NCBI GenBank assembly: GCA_024679635.1
Contig: JAIBDA010000023.1
Coordinates: forward strand, 1 to 14,647
Source: Amphritea sp.
Lineage (GTDB): Bacteria; Pseudomonadota; Gammaproteobacteria; Pseudomonadales; Nitrincolaceae
Direction of reading: 5' to 3'
DNA: 14,647 nucleotides
Position 1 is the stretch's first letter; every line of letters starts with the position of its first letter. Below are positions 6,821 to 14,647 of this stretch, in pieces. Below the pieces are notes generated by a model. It searched no databases. It worked only from the letters and a program-made list of their open reading frames with translations, and had not been told where the DNA came from. The position numbers and the translations under genes were made by a program.

Positions 6821-8386
6821 ATGGCTAAAGCAGCAAGCAAAAATCAAAAAGGCTTCGAAGAAACACTCTGGGATTCAGCTAACAAGCTACGTGGCAGCGT
6901 TGAGTCCTCTGAATACAAGCACATCGTACTCAGTCTTATCTTCCTCAAGTTTATCAGTGATAAGTTTGAAACCCGACGTCAGGAGTTGGTAGACGAAGGG
7001 CAGGAGCAATACGCGGACATGGTTGAGTTCTACACCATGAAGAACGTGTTTTATCTGCCAGAAGAGGCGCGCTGGAACTTCATCCTAAAACACGCCAAGC
7101 AAGATGATCTGGCGGTAAAAATCGATACAGCACTTCATACGGTCGAAAAGAACAACGTAGCTCTGCGAGGCGCATTACCAGACAACTACTTCTCCCGTCT
7201 AGGGCTGGATACCAGCAAACTAGCTGCTCTGATTGATACGATCAATAATATCCAGACGATGGCGAATGAGTGCCATATGACGGAGCAGGATCTGGTAGGC
7301 CGTGTTTATGAATACTTCCTAGGTAAATTCGCTGCCAGTGAAGGTAAAGGCGGTGGCGAGTTCTACACGCCTAAGTCAGTGGTAACGTTGATCGCTGAAA
7401 TGATTGAGCCGTATAAAGGTAAGATCTACGACCCCTGCTGTGGTTCAGGGGGGATGTTCGTCCAGTCGATCAAGTTCATAAATAGCCACAATGGCAACCA
7501 AAAAGACATATCGATCTATGGTCAGGAATACACCAACACGACCTATAAACTGGCTAAGATGAACCTAGCTATTCGCGGGATTTCAGGAAACCTCGGCGAT
7601 GTGGCTGGAGATAGCTTCTTCAAGGATCAGCATCCTGATCTGAAGGCCGATTTCATCATGGCTAATCCGCCGTTTAACCAGAAGCAGTGGCGAGCGCCAA
7701 CTGAACTGGTTCATGACCCACGCTGGGCAGGATACGAAGTGCCACCGACCAGCAACGCTAACTATGCTTGGATTATGCACATGATCTCCAAGCTGAGTGA
7801 GAATGGTACAGCAGGCTTTGTGTTGGCTAACGGTTCTATGTCATCTAATACCAGTGGTGAGGGTGATATCCGTAAGCAGATCCTTGAGAACGATCTGGTG
7901 GATTGTATGATCGCGCTACCAGGCCAATTGTTCTATACCACCCAGATCCCTGTCTGCTTATGGTTCCTCACGAAGAACAAACAGGAAGATGCAGAGCGAG
8001 GTTACCGTAGCCGTATCAACCAGACTCTATTTATCGATGCCCGTAACATGGGCACTATGGTAAGCCGTGTCCATAAAGAGTTGACCACGGAAGACCTTTC
8101 AGAGATTACCCGTACCTATCATGCATGGCGCGGGGAAGAGGGTAATGGTGAATACGAAGATAAGGCTGGATTCTGCAAGTCAGCTACCTTCGATGAGATA
8201 GAAGCGAATGACTTTGTACTGACTCCGGGGCGCTATGTAGGTGCAGCTGAAATAGAAGATGATGGTGTCCCATTTGAGACTAAGATGGCCAAGCTAAGCC
8301 AGACCCTCTACAGGCAGATGGATGAAGCAGAAAAGCTGGACGTGGTGATACGGAAGAATTTGGAGGTGCTAGGGTATGGGAATTAA
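6821..8386 (+). CDS. hsdM: Type I restriction-modification system, DNA methyltransferase subunit HsdM
   Basis: Adenine-N6 methyltransferase subunit; with HsdS it forms the M2S modification enzyme, and with HsdR the restriction complex. The 521-aa protein has the HsdM N-terminal helical domain (about 10-140, with FEETLWDSANKLRG), the SAM-binding motif I region DPCCGSGGMF (204-213, Cys-rich variant of DPxxGSGG) and the catalytic motif IV NPPF (282-285). GGGEFYTP lies just before motif I, as is standard. Length is that of the EcoR124-type (type IC) subunit. The ribosome site before the ATG is weak (AAAGAAG). The stop overlaps the hsdS start by 11 nt, which implies translational coupling. The gene looks intact. 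Confidence 0.97.
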   Translation: MAKAASKNQKGFEETLWDSANKLRGSVESSEYKHIVLSLIFLKFISDKFETRRQELVDEGQEQYADMVEFYTMKNVFYLPEEARWNFILKHAKQDDLAVKIDTALHTVEKNNVALRGALPDNYFSRLGLDTSKLAALIDTINNIQTMANECHMTEQDLVGRVYEYFLGKFAASEGKGGGEFYTPKSVVTLIAEMIEPYKGKIYDPCCGSGGMFVQSIKFINSHNGNQKDISIYGQEYTNTTYKLAKMNLAIRGISGNLGDVAGDSFFKDQHPDLKADFIMANPPFNQKQWRAPTELVHDPRWAGYEVPPTSNANYAWIMHMISKLSENGTAGFVLANGSMSSNTSGEGDIRKQILENDLVDCMIALPGQLFYTTQIPVCLWFLTKNKQEDAERGYRSRINQTLFIDARNMGTMVSRVHKELTTEDLSEITRTYHAWRGEEGNGEYEDKAGFCKSATFDEIEANDFVLTPGRYVGAAEIEDDGVPFETKMAKLSQTLYRQMDEAEKLDVVIRKNLEVLGYGN

Positions 8387-9794
8387 GTGGGCCACGGAAA
8401 GGTTCGGAAATCTCTACGCTTCCCCTTCTAGAAACGGGTTAACTAAACCTTCGAGAGTTCGTGGAGAGGGTTATAAGTTCATCAATATGGGTGAAATATT
8501 TGCTTATGACAGGATGATGAATATCCCATGTGAGAGAGTACCTTTGACGGAGAAAGAACAGGAAACCTCCCTGCTTGAAGAATCAGATTTATTATTCGCC
8601 CGGCAATCATTGGTTCTGTCAGGAGCAGGTAAGTGCTCTATTTTCCTCGGTGATGATGAGCCTGTAGCATTTGAATCCCACCTCATTAGGGCAAGACTCG
8701 ACCAAAAGATAGTTAATCCTGAGTTTTTGTATTACTTCTTTAACAGCCCTCATGGACGGGCTGAAATGTGGTCGATTATTGAACAAGGCGCAGGACAAGC
8801 AGGAATTAGAGGCTCTGACCTCGCAAAACTGAATATCCCAGTCCCTAGTTTACAAAATCAGCAGGCTATAGCCGAAACTTTATCGATTTTGGATGACAAA
8901 ATCGAACTCAACCGCCAAATGAACGTAACCCTAGAACAGATGGCACAAGCCTTATTCACAAGCTGGTTCGTTGATTTTGATCCGGTGATTGATAACGCAT
9001 TGGATGCGGGTAACCCGATTCCTGAAGAGCTGGAAGTCAAAGCTGAACAGCGTAAACAACTCCGTGAAGCGGCTGCGAAGGGTGAGATAGAGATCCCAGC
9101 ACTGCCTGATGATATTCGTGTACTGTTCCCAAGCACGTTTGAATTCACTGAGGAGATGGGGTGGATTCCGAAGGGATGGGAGGGAGTACAAGCCAAAGAT
9201 TTGTGTGCCAAAGTTCAGAATGGATCTACACCCAGAAGGATGAATTCAGATTATTGGGAGGATGGGTCAATTAACTGGTTTAAATCTGGGGAACTTTCAG
9301 ACTCAGTCCTCCTACAGTCGGGGGAGAAAATTACCGAAAAAGGTCTTCAAGGATCATCATGTAAATTGTGGCCTGCAGGGACTGTATTAATAGCTATATA
9401 TGCGGCTCCAACTGTAGGTCGATTAGGGGTGCTATCTGAGCAAAGTACCTCTAATCAGGCTTGTACAGGGTTGGTTCCATTAGAAAACATAGGACCTTAT
9501 TACATTTTCTATACCCTATTTAATGCAAGGGAATGGTTAAACACGATTGCCGTAGGTGCTGCACAGCAGAATATTTCAAAAACAGTAGTTGAGACTGTCC
9601 CTTGCCTAAAACCAAGTCAGGGGGTACTAGACAGGTTCAATGAATTTGCCGTGTCTATGTGGGCCTCTATTGATTCCAACAAACACCAAGCCTCGCAACT
9701 AGAGAATCTGAGAAATACTCTGTTGCCAAGATTGATCTCTGGTGAGCTCCAAATTCCAGATGCAGAGAAGCTTGTAACGAACATACTGAATTAA
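8376..9794 (+). CDS. hsdS: Type I restriction-modification system, specificity subunit HsdS
   Basis: Determines the bipartite DNA target of the complex. Architecture in 472 aa: target recognition domain 1 (about 1-158), a conserved helical spacer with NQQAIAETLSILDDKIELNR (161-180) followed by LEQMAQALF, TRD2 (about 270-425, starting near QNGSTPRR and ending at an IPCLKPS-like segment), and the C-terminal conserved helix with LLPRLISGEL (449-458). Two full TRDs mean a normal, not half-size, specificity subunit. The Shine-Dalgarno GGAGGTG (8362-8368) lies 7 nt before the ATG, inside hsdM. hsdR follows after 12 bp. The recognition sequence cannot be read from the protein. Base composition in the TRDs looks more AT-rich than the flanks, as often seen in exchangeable TRDs. 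Confidence 0.96.
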   Translation: MGIKWATERFGNLYASPSRNGLTKPSRVRGEGYKFINMGEIFAYDRMMNIPCERVPLTEKEQETSLLEESDLLFARQSLVLSGAGKCSIFLGDDEPVAFESHLIRARLDQKIVNPEFLYYFFNSPHGRAEMWSIIEQGAGQAGIRGSDLAKLNIPVPSLQNQQAIAETLSILDDKIELNRQMNVTLEQMAQALFTSWFVDFDPVIDNALDAGNPIPEELEVKAEQRKQLREAAAKGEIEIPALPDDIRVLFPSTFEFTEEMGWIPKGWEGVQAKDLCAKVQNGSTPRRMNSDYWEDGSINWFKSGELSDSVLLQSGEKITEKGLQGSSCKLWPAGTVLIAIYAAPTVGRLGVLSEQSTSNQACTGLVPLENIGPYYIFYTLFNAREWLNTIAVGAAQQNISKTVVETVPCLKPSQGVLDRFNEFAVSMWASIDSNKHQASQLENLRNTLLPRLISGELQIPDAEKLVTNILN

Positions 9795-9806
9795 AAGGAT
9801 GTAATT

Positions 9807-12800
9807 ATGAAATTCACCGAAGCCAAACTGGAAGAGGCCATCATCGAATTGCTGGAGCAGCAGGGCTTCCCCCATCAACATGGCGGTGAACTTTCCAGAT
9901 CTCTACCAGAGGTACTAATCAAGGGTGATCTGCGTGATTATCTGGTGGATAAATACGCCAGTGATGAGATCACGGAAGGGGAAATTGGCTCGGTGATTCG
10001 CATGGTAGAAACCCTGCCTGCGAGCGACCTGTACGATAGCAATAAGTGCTTCATGAAATGGTTATCGGACGGCTTTCTACTGAAGCGTGAAGACCGGGAT
10101 GAAAAGGACTTATACATCCAGCTGATGGACTACAGTGAAGATGACAAAAACATCTACAAGGCTGTAAACCAGCTGGAAATTGAAGGGCCTATGGGTGAGA
10201 AGCGGATTCCCGACGGCATCCTATACATTAACGGCTTACCCGTGGTGGTGTTCGAGTTTAAGAGCGCCATACGTGAAGAAGCAACCATCCATGATGCTTA
10301 TGTGCAGTTAGCTACCCGCTACCGTCGAGATATCCCACAACTGTTTGTTTACAACGCTCTGTGTGTGATCAGTGACGGCGTGAATAACAAAATGGGTTCT
10401 CTGTTTGCGCCTTACGACTTCTTCTACGCATGGCGTAAAGTCACGGGTGATGAGTCAGTAGAGAAAGAGGGTATCGATTCTCTGCTAACAATGACCAGCG
10501 GCCTGTTTGATAGGGACCGCCTGCGTGATGTGATCAGGCACTTTATTTACTTCCCGGATACATCAAAGCATGAAGTGAAGATTGTATGCCGATACCCACA
10601 GTATTATGCAGCTAATAAGCTCTACCAAAACATCAAAGAACATAAAAAACCGGAAGGCGATGGTAAGGGCGGCACCTACTTCGGTGCCACGGGATGCGGT
10701 AAAAGTTTCACCATGCAATTCCTGACACGCTTGTTGATGAAGAGTGTAGATTTCGAGAGCCCTACCATCGTGCTGATTACAGACCGTACCGATCTGGATG
10801 ATCAGCTATCCATGCAGTTTACCAATGCTAAAGGTTATATCGGCGATCAGAATGTTATCAGTGTAGAGAGCCGTGAACACCTCCGGGAGCTATTAAAGGG
10901 CCGTAATAGTGGTGGTGTCTTCCTGGCAACCATCCATAAATTCACAGAAGATACTGAACTCCTGACTGACCGGGATAATGTCATCTGTATATCGGACGAG
11001 GCACACCGCAGTCAGGTAAACCTGGATCAGAAAGTTCGTGTTACTGAGAGGGGCGTGAAGCGCACATATGGCTTTGCAAAGTATCTCCATGACTCACTAC
11101 CTAACGCGACGTTTGTAGGCTTCACAGGCACACCAGTGGATGCAACGCTGGATGTGTTTGGCCAGGTTGTCGATGCCTATACCATGACGGAATCTGTAAA
11201 TGATGAGATTACAGTCCGCATTGTGTATGAAGGCCGCGCAGCTAAAGTAGCGCTGAATAATAGTAAGCTGGACGAGGTCGAAGAATACTACAAACAGTGT
11301 GCTGAAGACGGCTCCAGTGAATACCAGATAGAAGAAAGTAAGAAGGCCGTGCTTAACATGAACTCTATCTTGGGAGATCCTGACCGTATTCAGGCACTCG
11401 CGAAGGACTTCGTGGAGCATTACGATAATCGGGGAGCAGAAGGTGCAACGCTTCATGGTAAGGCCATGTTCGTGAGTAGTTCACGCGAGATAGCTTATCA
11501 ACTGTATCTCGAACTGAAGAAACTGCGCCCTGCGTGGTTCGACGTACTGGAGTGTGAAGAGAGTTGTCAGCTCACAGAGAAAGAGCGTAAAGAGATCAAA
11601 CCATCGGAGCGGATCAAAATGGTGATGACCCGAGGCAAGGATGACTGTAAAGAGCTTTACGATCTACTGGGCACCAAAGAATATCGCAAAGAATTAGATC
11701 GCCAATTCAAGAATGAGAAGTCCAACTTTAAGATCGCCATCGTCGTGGATATGTGGCTGACAGGGTTTGATGTACCCATCCTGGATACTATGTACATCGA
11801 TAAGCCTGTTAAACGTCACAATCTGATTCAGACAATCTCACGAGTGAACCGTAAGTTTGAAAGTAAAGGCAAGGGGCTGATAGTCGACTACATCGGCATC
11901 AAAAGCCAGATGAACAAGGCACTGGCGCAATACTCCAAAGCAGAAGAAACCAATTTCGAAGATATTAAGCAGTCCATCATCGCCGTGAAAGACCATCTGG
12001 ATTTGCTGAACAGGATGTTCCACACATTTGATATCCAACCCTACTTATCAGGTGAATCATTAGCACAGCTTAACTGCCTGAATGCAGCCGCTGAATTTGC
12101 CATGCTTACCGATAAGCAGGAAAAGCGTTTCATGGCATTGGTGAAGCGTCTGAAAGCAGCTTATGACATTTGTTGCGGAAGCGAAGGGCTGGCTCAGGAT
12201 GAGCGTGATCTCATCCACTTCTATATGGCTGTACGCTCGATCGTATTCAAACTGACTAAAGGTGATGCACCAGATACCGCCCAGATGAATGCAAAAGTAC
12301 GGGATATGATCGCTGAGGCATTAAAAAGCGATGGTGTGGAAGAGATCTTCAAGCTAGGCAGCGAAGGGGAGTCCGAAGTCGATATATTCAGCGACGACTA
12401 CCTGGCGAAGATTAACAAGGTAAAACTACCGAACACCAAGATCAAACTGCTACAGCAGATGCTGGCAAAAGCGATCAGCCAGTTTAAGAAAACTAACCGT
12501 TCCCAAGCAATAGAATTCTCCAAGAAGTTCAAAGCGCTGGTTGAAAAATACAACGAACGTAAGGAAGAGGATGTATTGGTAAGTGAGGTGCTGGAAGACT
12601 TCTCTGACGAAATTATTAACCTTTATGATGACTTGCGGAATGAGCTGAACTCATTCGAAGATATGGGTATCGATTTCGAAGAAAAGGCCTTCTACGACAT
12701 CCTCCTCGCCCTGGCTGTGAAGTATGACTTCCAGTACCCAGAAGATAAGCTGATAGAGCTATCGAAAGAAGTGAAGCAGGTCGTGGATGATAAGGCTAAA

Positions 12801-12965
12801 TATACGGACTGGAGTCAGCGCGCCGATATTAAAGCGGAGCTGAAAGTTGATCTGATCATTATGCTGGCGAAGCATGGATACCCACCTGTAGACCGGGATG
12901 AGGTCTATAAGGATATCTTCGAACAGGCAGAATCGTTCAAAAAACATAGGATGCAATCTGCTTAA
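9807..12965 (+). CDS. hsdR: Type I restriction-modification system, endonuclease/translocase subunit HsdR
   Basis: Cuts unmodified DNA after ATP-driven translocation. Domains in 1052 aa: an N-terminal PD-(D/E)xK nuclease with PD (D136) and EFK (E150-K152); an SF2 helicase-like motor with Walker A GATGCGKS (293-300), DEAH (397-400), TGTP (440-443) and motif VI QTISRVNR (675-682); and a long helical C-terminal region (about 730-1050) that docks on the M2S core. All key residues are present, so the subunit should be active. Length matches EcoR124-type HsdR (about 1040 aa). The ribosome site AAAGGA lies 7 nt upstream. The operon order M-S-R with tight spacing suggests one transcript. It is likely cargo for host defence or element maintenance. 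Confidence 0.97.
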   Translation: MKFTEAKLEEAIIELLEQQGFPHQHGGELSRSLPEVLIKGDLRDYLVDKYASDEITEGEIGSVIRMVETLPASDLYDSNKCFMKWLSDGFLLKREDRDEKDLYIQLMDYSEDDKNIYKAVNQLEIEGPMGEKRIPDGILYINGLPVVVFEFKSAIREEATIHDAYVQLATRYRRDIPQLFVYNALCVISDGVNNKMGSLFAPYDFFYAWRKVTGDESVEKEGIDSLLTMTSGLFDRDRLRDVIRHFIYFPDTSKHEVKIVCRYPQYYAANKLYQNIKEHKKPEGDGKGGTYFGATGCGKSFTMQFLTRLLMKSVDFESPTIVLITDRTDLDDQLSMQFTNAKGYIGDQNVISVESREHLRELLKGRNSGGVFLATIHKFTEDTELLTDRDNVICISDEAHRSQVNLDQKVRVTERGVKRTYGFAKYLHDSLPNATFVGFTGTPVDATLDVFGQVVDAYTMTESVNDEITVRIVYEGRAAKVALNNSKLDEVEEYYKQCAEDGSSEYQIEESKKAVLNMNSILGDPDRIQALAKDFVEHYDNRGAEGATLHGKAMFVSSSREIAYQLYLELKKLRPAWFDVLECEESCQLTEKERKEIKPSERIKMVMTRGKDDCKELYDLLGTKEYRKELDRQFKNEKSNFKIAIVVDMWLTGFDVPILDTMYIDKPVKRHNLIQTISRVNRKFESKGKGLIVDYIGIKSQMNKALAQYSKAEETNFEDIKQSIIAVKDHLDLLNRMFHTFDIQPYLSGESLAQLNCLNAAAEFAMLTDKQEKRFMALVKRLKAAYDICCGSEGLAQDERDLIHFYMAVRSIVFKLTKGDAPDTAQMNAKVRDMIAEALKSDGVEEIFKLGSEGESEVDIFSDDYLAKINKVKLPNTKIKLLQQMLAKAISQFKKTNRSQAIEFSKKFKALVEKYNERKEEDVLVSEVLEDFSDEIINLYDDLRNELNSFEDMGIDFEEKAFYDILLALAVKYDFQYPEDKLIELSKEVKQVVDDKAKYTDWSQRADIKAELKVDLIIMLAKHGYPPVDRDEVYKDIFEQAESFKKHRMQSA

Positions 12966-12972
12966 ATTTTAG

Positions 12973-12993
12973 TCTGTGGTGCGTAGCCACAGA
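12973..12993 (+). other. Hairpin after hsdR
   Basis: TCTGTGG (12973-12979) pairs with CCACAGA (12987-12993), with one further T-G pair and a five-base loop, 7 nt after the hsdR stop. No U tract follows, so it is at best a weak or factor-assisted terminator or mRNA-stabilising stem at the end of the hsd operon. Confidence 0.4.
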
Positions 12994-13060
12994 AACTGAC
13001 TTTGACTGCAATTTACGCCTGAAAACACCCAACAAATTGTTATAGCTGCCGGAAGAACCC

Positions 13061-13077
13061 CGAATGGTTTCGAATGG
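13061..13077 (+). repeat. CGAATGG direct repeat, 10-bp period
   Basis: CGAATGG occurs at 13061-13067 and again at 13071-13077, one helical turn apart, in the 150-nt gap between hsdR and the helicase gene. It lies about 40-55 nt before the preferred helicase start, where an operator could act. Two copies only, so this may be chance. A TTGACT hexamer at 13002-13007 resembles a -35 box but lacks a -10 at proper spacing. Confidence 0.3.
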
Positions 13078-13115
13078 CATTACGACAACAGAATTGGAAT
13101 TTTCAGGTGCCAGCC

Positions 13116-14647
13116 ATGACCCCCGTTCACTACAAACTGACAGACTCACAATACATTAGCGATCTGGATATTCAGATCGATCCGAACCATTACGTTACCC
13201 ATCTAAGTGCTGATACCGGCATGGGGAAATCATCTTGGATAATGGATGTTCTATGCAAACAAGGCAACATTATCTTCGCAGTCCCACAGCGGGCTCAGAT
13301 CACTCAGTTGAAGGTAAAATATGGTAACCGTAAGGATGTTGAGTTTATCTACGGAGGTCACTCTGAACTGAGTGAGAATCCATCTAACATCATATGCACT
13401 TACGATCAGTTAGCAGCTATACAGGCAAAGGTCTTCGGCAGTCACTATATGCTGGTTCTCGATGAAATCCATAAAGCCTATACCATCGGTAGCTTCCGAC
13501 CTTCCGCTGTAGCTAATATTATCGATGCAATCCTTGAACATCAGTTTTCCAATGTAATCACCATGAGCGCAACCTTTATGCCCGAGCTCGTGCCTTATCA
13601 GATTGATGCATGGCTAGAGGTGACTAGAACTACTGAAGTCGAGCGTGATATAGAGCTACAGCTGTTTAGAAGCCTCCCATCAATGGAGGATGCGGTTATT
13701 GCTAATATCGAAGCGAGCGATACTGGACCCACCGTCGTACGGATCAACAATAAGAAGGACATCATTGCTTACCAGAAAGTCATGGAAGGAAAGGGGTTGA
13801 GATGTCTGGCGGTTAATCGAGATCTTCAGAAGAGTGAGTCTGTATCGATGATGCTGGAAACTGAAAGTATTGCTGAATATGACGTAGTACTGACTACAAG
13901 CCTGATGGACGAAGCCATCAATATTAACGATGAGCAGATCAATGAATTAATCGTCTTTAACAGTAAGATTCACCCTGAAGAGTTGAAGCAGTTTGTCGGT
14001 CGTTTTCGCTTGTGCAATCCATCTATAAAAGTGTGCATCCCGGAATATATGATCGGTGGAAATACTCGTGATTTAGAGTTGATTAAGCGATCAAATGTGA
14101 ATGTTGTAAAAGCCGCCAAACAGCTCGCTGAAGTGATTCTGCTCGATTGCGATACGTTGCAAACAGTCCGTAAGGCGAATGAAACATTGAAAGCGCTCTT
14201 TGGCTTCGAGCCACTGAGGATACGTCACTCAAATATCGTAGCTAACGATGCTGCAATTATGGCGAGCTTATTCGAGGCGGATACTCGGCTTTGCTATCAG
14301 AATATCGCCGGGCTGAAACAAGCCTTGGGACAAGTGTTTTCTGAGCTAGCGTTCAAAGTTACTGAGATTGATGCTGGATGCTCCAATGAAGGAGCTAAAA
14401 GACTGGATGACGCTTTCGCCTCAATTGCGGATCAGTGGTACGACGCGCTGGATAACTGTAAAAACGCTGTTACTAAGGAAACTGCTCGTTTAAAGCAGAC
14501 AGGAAAATCCTCAGAAGATGGCGTGCTTATCCTGGCATCGCTGGGAAAACAGTTTTCAGTAGAATCACTAGAATGCGGTATCTTGCAGCAATGGCACGAC
14601 CTTCACCGAGATGTAATGGTTGATCTGTGGGAAGCTTTCGATGCCAT
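13116..14647 (+). CDS. SF2 helicase-like ATPase, 3' end cut by window edge
   Basis: Open frame of at least 510 codons with no stop before the right edge. Helicase core visible: Walker A ADTGMGKS (32-39), Walker B LVLDEIH (113-119), motif III SAT (151-153), a motif V-like TTSLMDEAININ (260-271) and motif VI QFVGRFR (292-298), all in the usual order and about usual spacing for superfamily 2. The core is compact (about 300 residues). The following 200 residues are mostly helical and unrecognised. The DEIH box and QxxGRxR recall origin-binding or replication-associated SF2 helicases such as the herpes UL9 group, but this is a motif-level resemblance only. Start: ATG 13116 has AGGTG 6-7 nt upstream; ATG 13074 is in frame but without a good ribosome site. 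In a polymerase-bearing element, a replication role is plausible; a defence ATPase is the alternative. Confidence 0.85.
   Translation, partial: MTPVHYKLTDSQYISDLDIQIDPNHYVTHLSADTGMGKSSWIMDVLCKQGNIIFAVPQRAQITQLKVKYGNRKDVEFIYGGHSELSENPSNIICTYDQLAAIQAKVFGSHYMLVLDEIHKAYTIGSFRPSAVANIIDAILEHQFSNVITMSATFMPELVPYQIDAWLEVTRTTEVERDIELQLFRSLPSMEDAVIANIEASDTGPTVVRINNKKDIIAYQKVMEGKGLRCLAVNRDLQKSESVSMMLETESIAEYDVVLTTSLMDEAININDEQINELIVFNSKIHPEELKQFVGRFRLCNPSIKVCIPEYMIGGNTRDLELIKRSNVNVVKAAKQLAEVILLDCDTLQTVRKANETLKALFGFEPLRIRHSNIVANDAAIMASLFEADTRLCYQNIAGLKQALGQVFSELAFKVTEIDAGCSNEGAKRLDDAFASIADQWYDALDNCKNAVTKETARLKQTGKSSEDGVLILASLGKQFSVESLECGILQQWHDLHRDVMVDLWEAFDA

Larger units (their letters stand above)
143..14647. 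mobile_element. Pipolin (self-replicating integrated element), partial
   Basis: The element starts at the broken tRNA-Leu(CAA) gene and runs off the right edge. Diagnostic contents are a family-B DNA polymerase with the KTRG motif of primer-independent PolBs, a tyrosine integrase, an excisionase-like small wHTH protein, and a type I restriction-modification operon. From family knowledge, enterobacterial pipolins sit in tRNA-Leu and often carry type I R-M genes. There are no capsid, terminase, conjugation or terminal-protein genes in the visible part. The second attachment site is not in the window, so the full extent is unknown. Confidence 0.85.

Noticed and set aside
11097..11456. 119-aa minus-strand frame within hsdR
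   Set aside because: Antisense shadow of the conserved helicase region of hsdR.

Overview
This window is most likely one end and the core of a pipolin, an integrated mobile element that encodes its own primer-independent family-B DNA polymerase (piPolB). The host looks like a gammaproteobacterium: the tRNA encodes its CCA, Shine-Dalgarno sites are strong, G+C is moderate, and the type I restriction-modification set has EcoR124-like subunit sizes. I cannot name the genus from this stretch.

Left boundary (1-288). Positions 86-142, read on the minus strand, are the 3' part of a tRNA-Leu(CAA) gene: part of the anticodon arm, long variable arm, T arm, acceptor 3' strand and CCA. The 5' half is absent and unrelated DNA takes its place. 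This is what an integrase leaves when it inserts in the anticodon region. Positions 1-85 (a hairpin and a terminator-like stem) are probably host DNA downstream of the tRNA, and the element begins near 143.

Replication and mobility core (289-5143). A 909-aa DNA polymerase B on the plus strand has all exonuclease and polymerase motifs plus the KTRG signature of piPolBs. Converging on it is a minus-strand operon: tyrosine integrase, excisionase-like wHTH protein and a 133-aa protein of unknown function. It ends in a terminator that overlaps the polymerase stop codon. The short region upstream of the integrase carries a perfect CACGTG-containing inverted repeat that overlaps the integrase start codon.

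Accessory part (5144-12965). A 490-aa orphan protein with a coiled coil and an (AACGAT)6 tract (six Asn-Asp pairs) is transcribed divergently from the integrase. It is followed by a complete hsdM-hsdS-hsdR operon.

Right part (13116 to the window end). An SF2 helicase-like ATPase (Walker A, DEIH, SAT, QxxGRxR) is still open at the right edge. The far end of the element and the restored tRNA lie outside the window.

Likely division of labour: integrase and the wHTH protein handle excision and insertion; piPolB, possibly with the helicase, copies the excised DNA without a primer or terminal protein; the type I system protects the host or stabilises the element. The least explained parts are the 490-aa protein, the helicase and the 133-aa protein.
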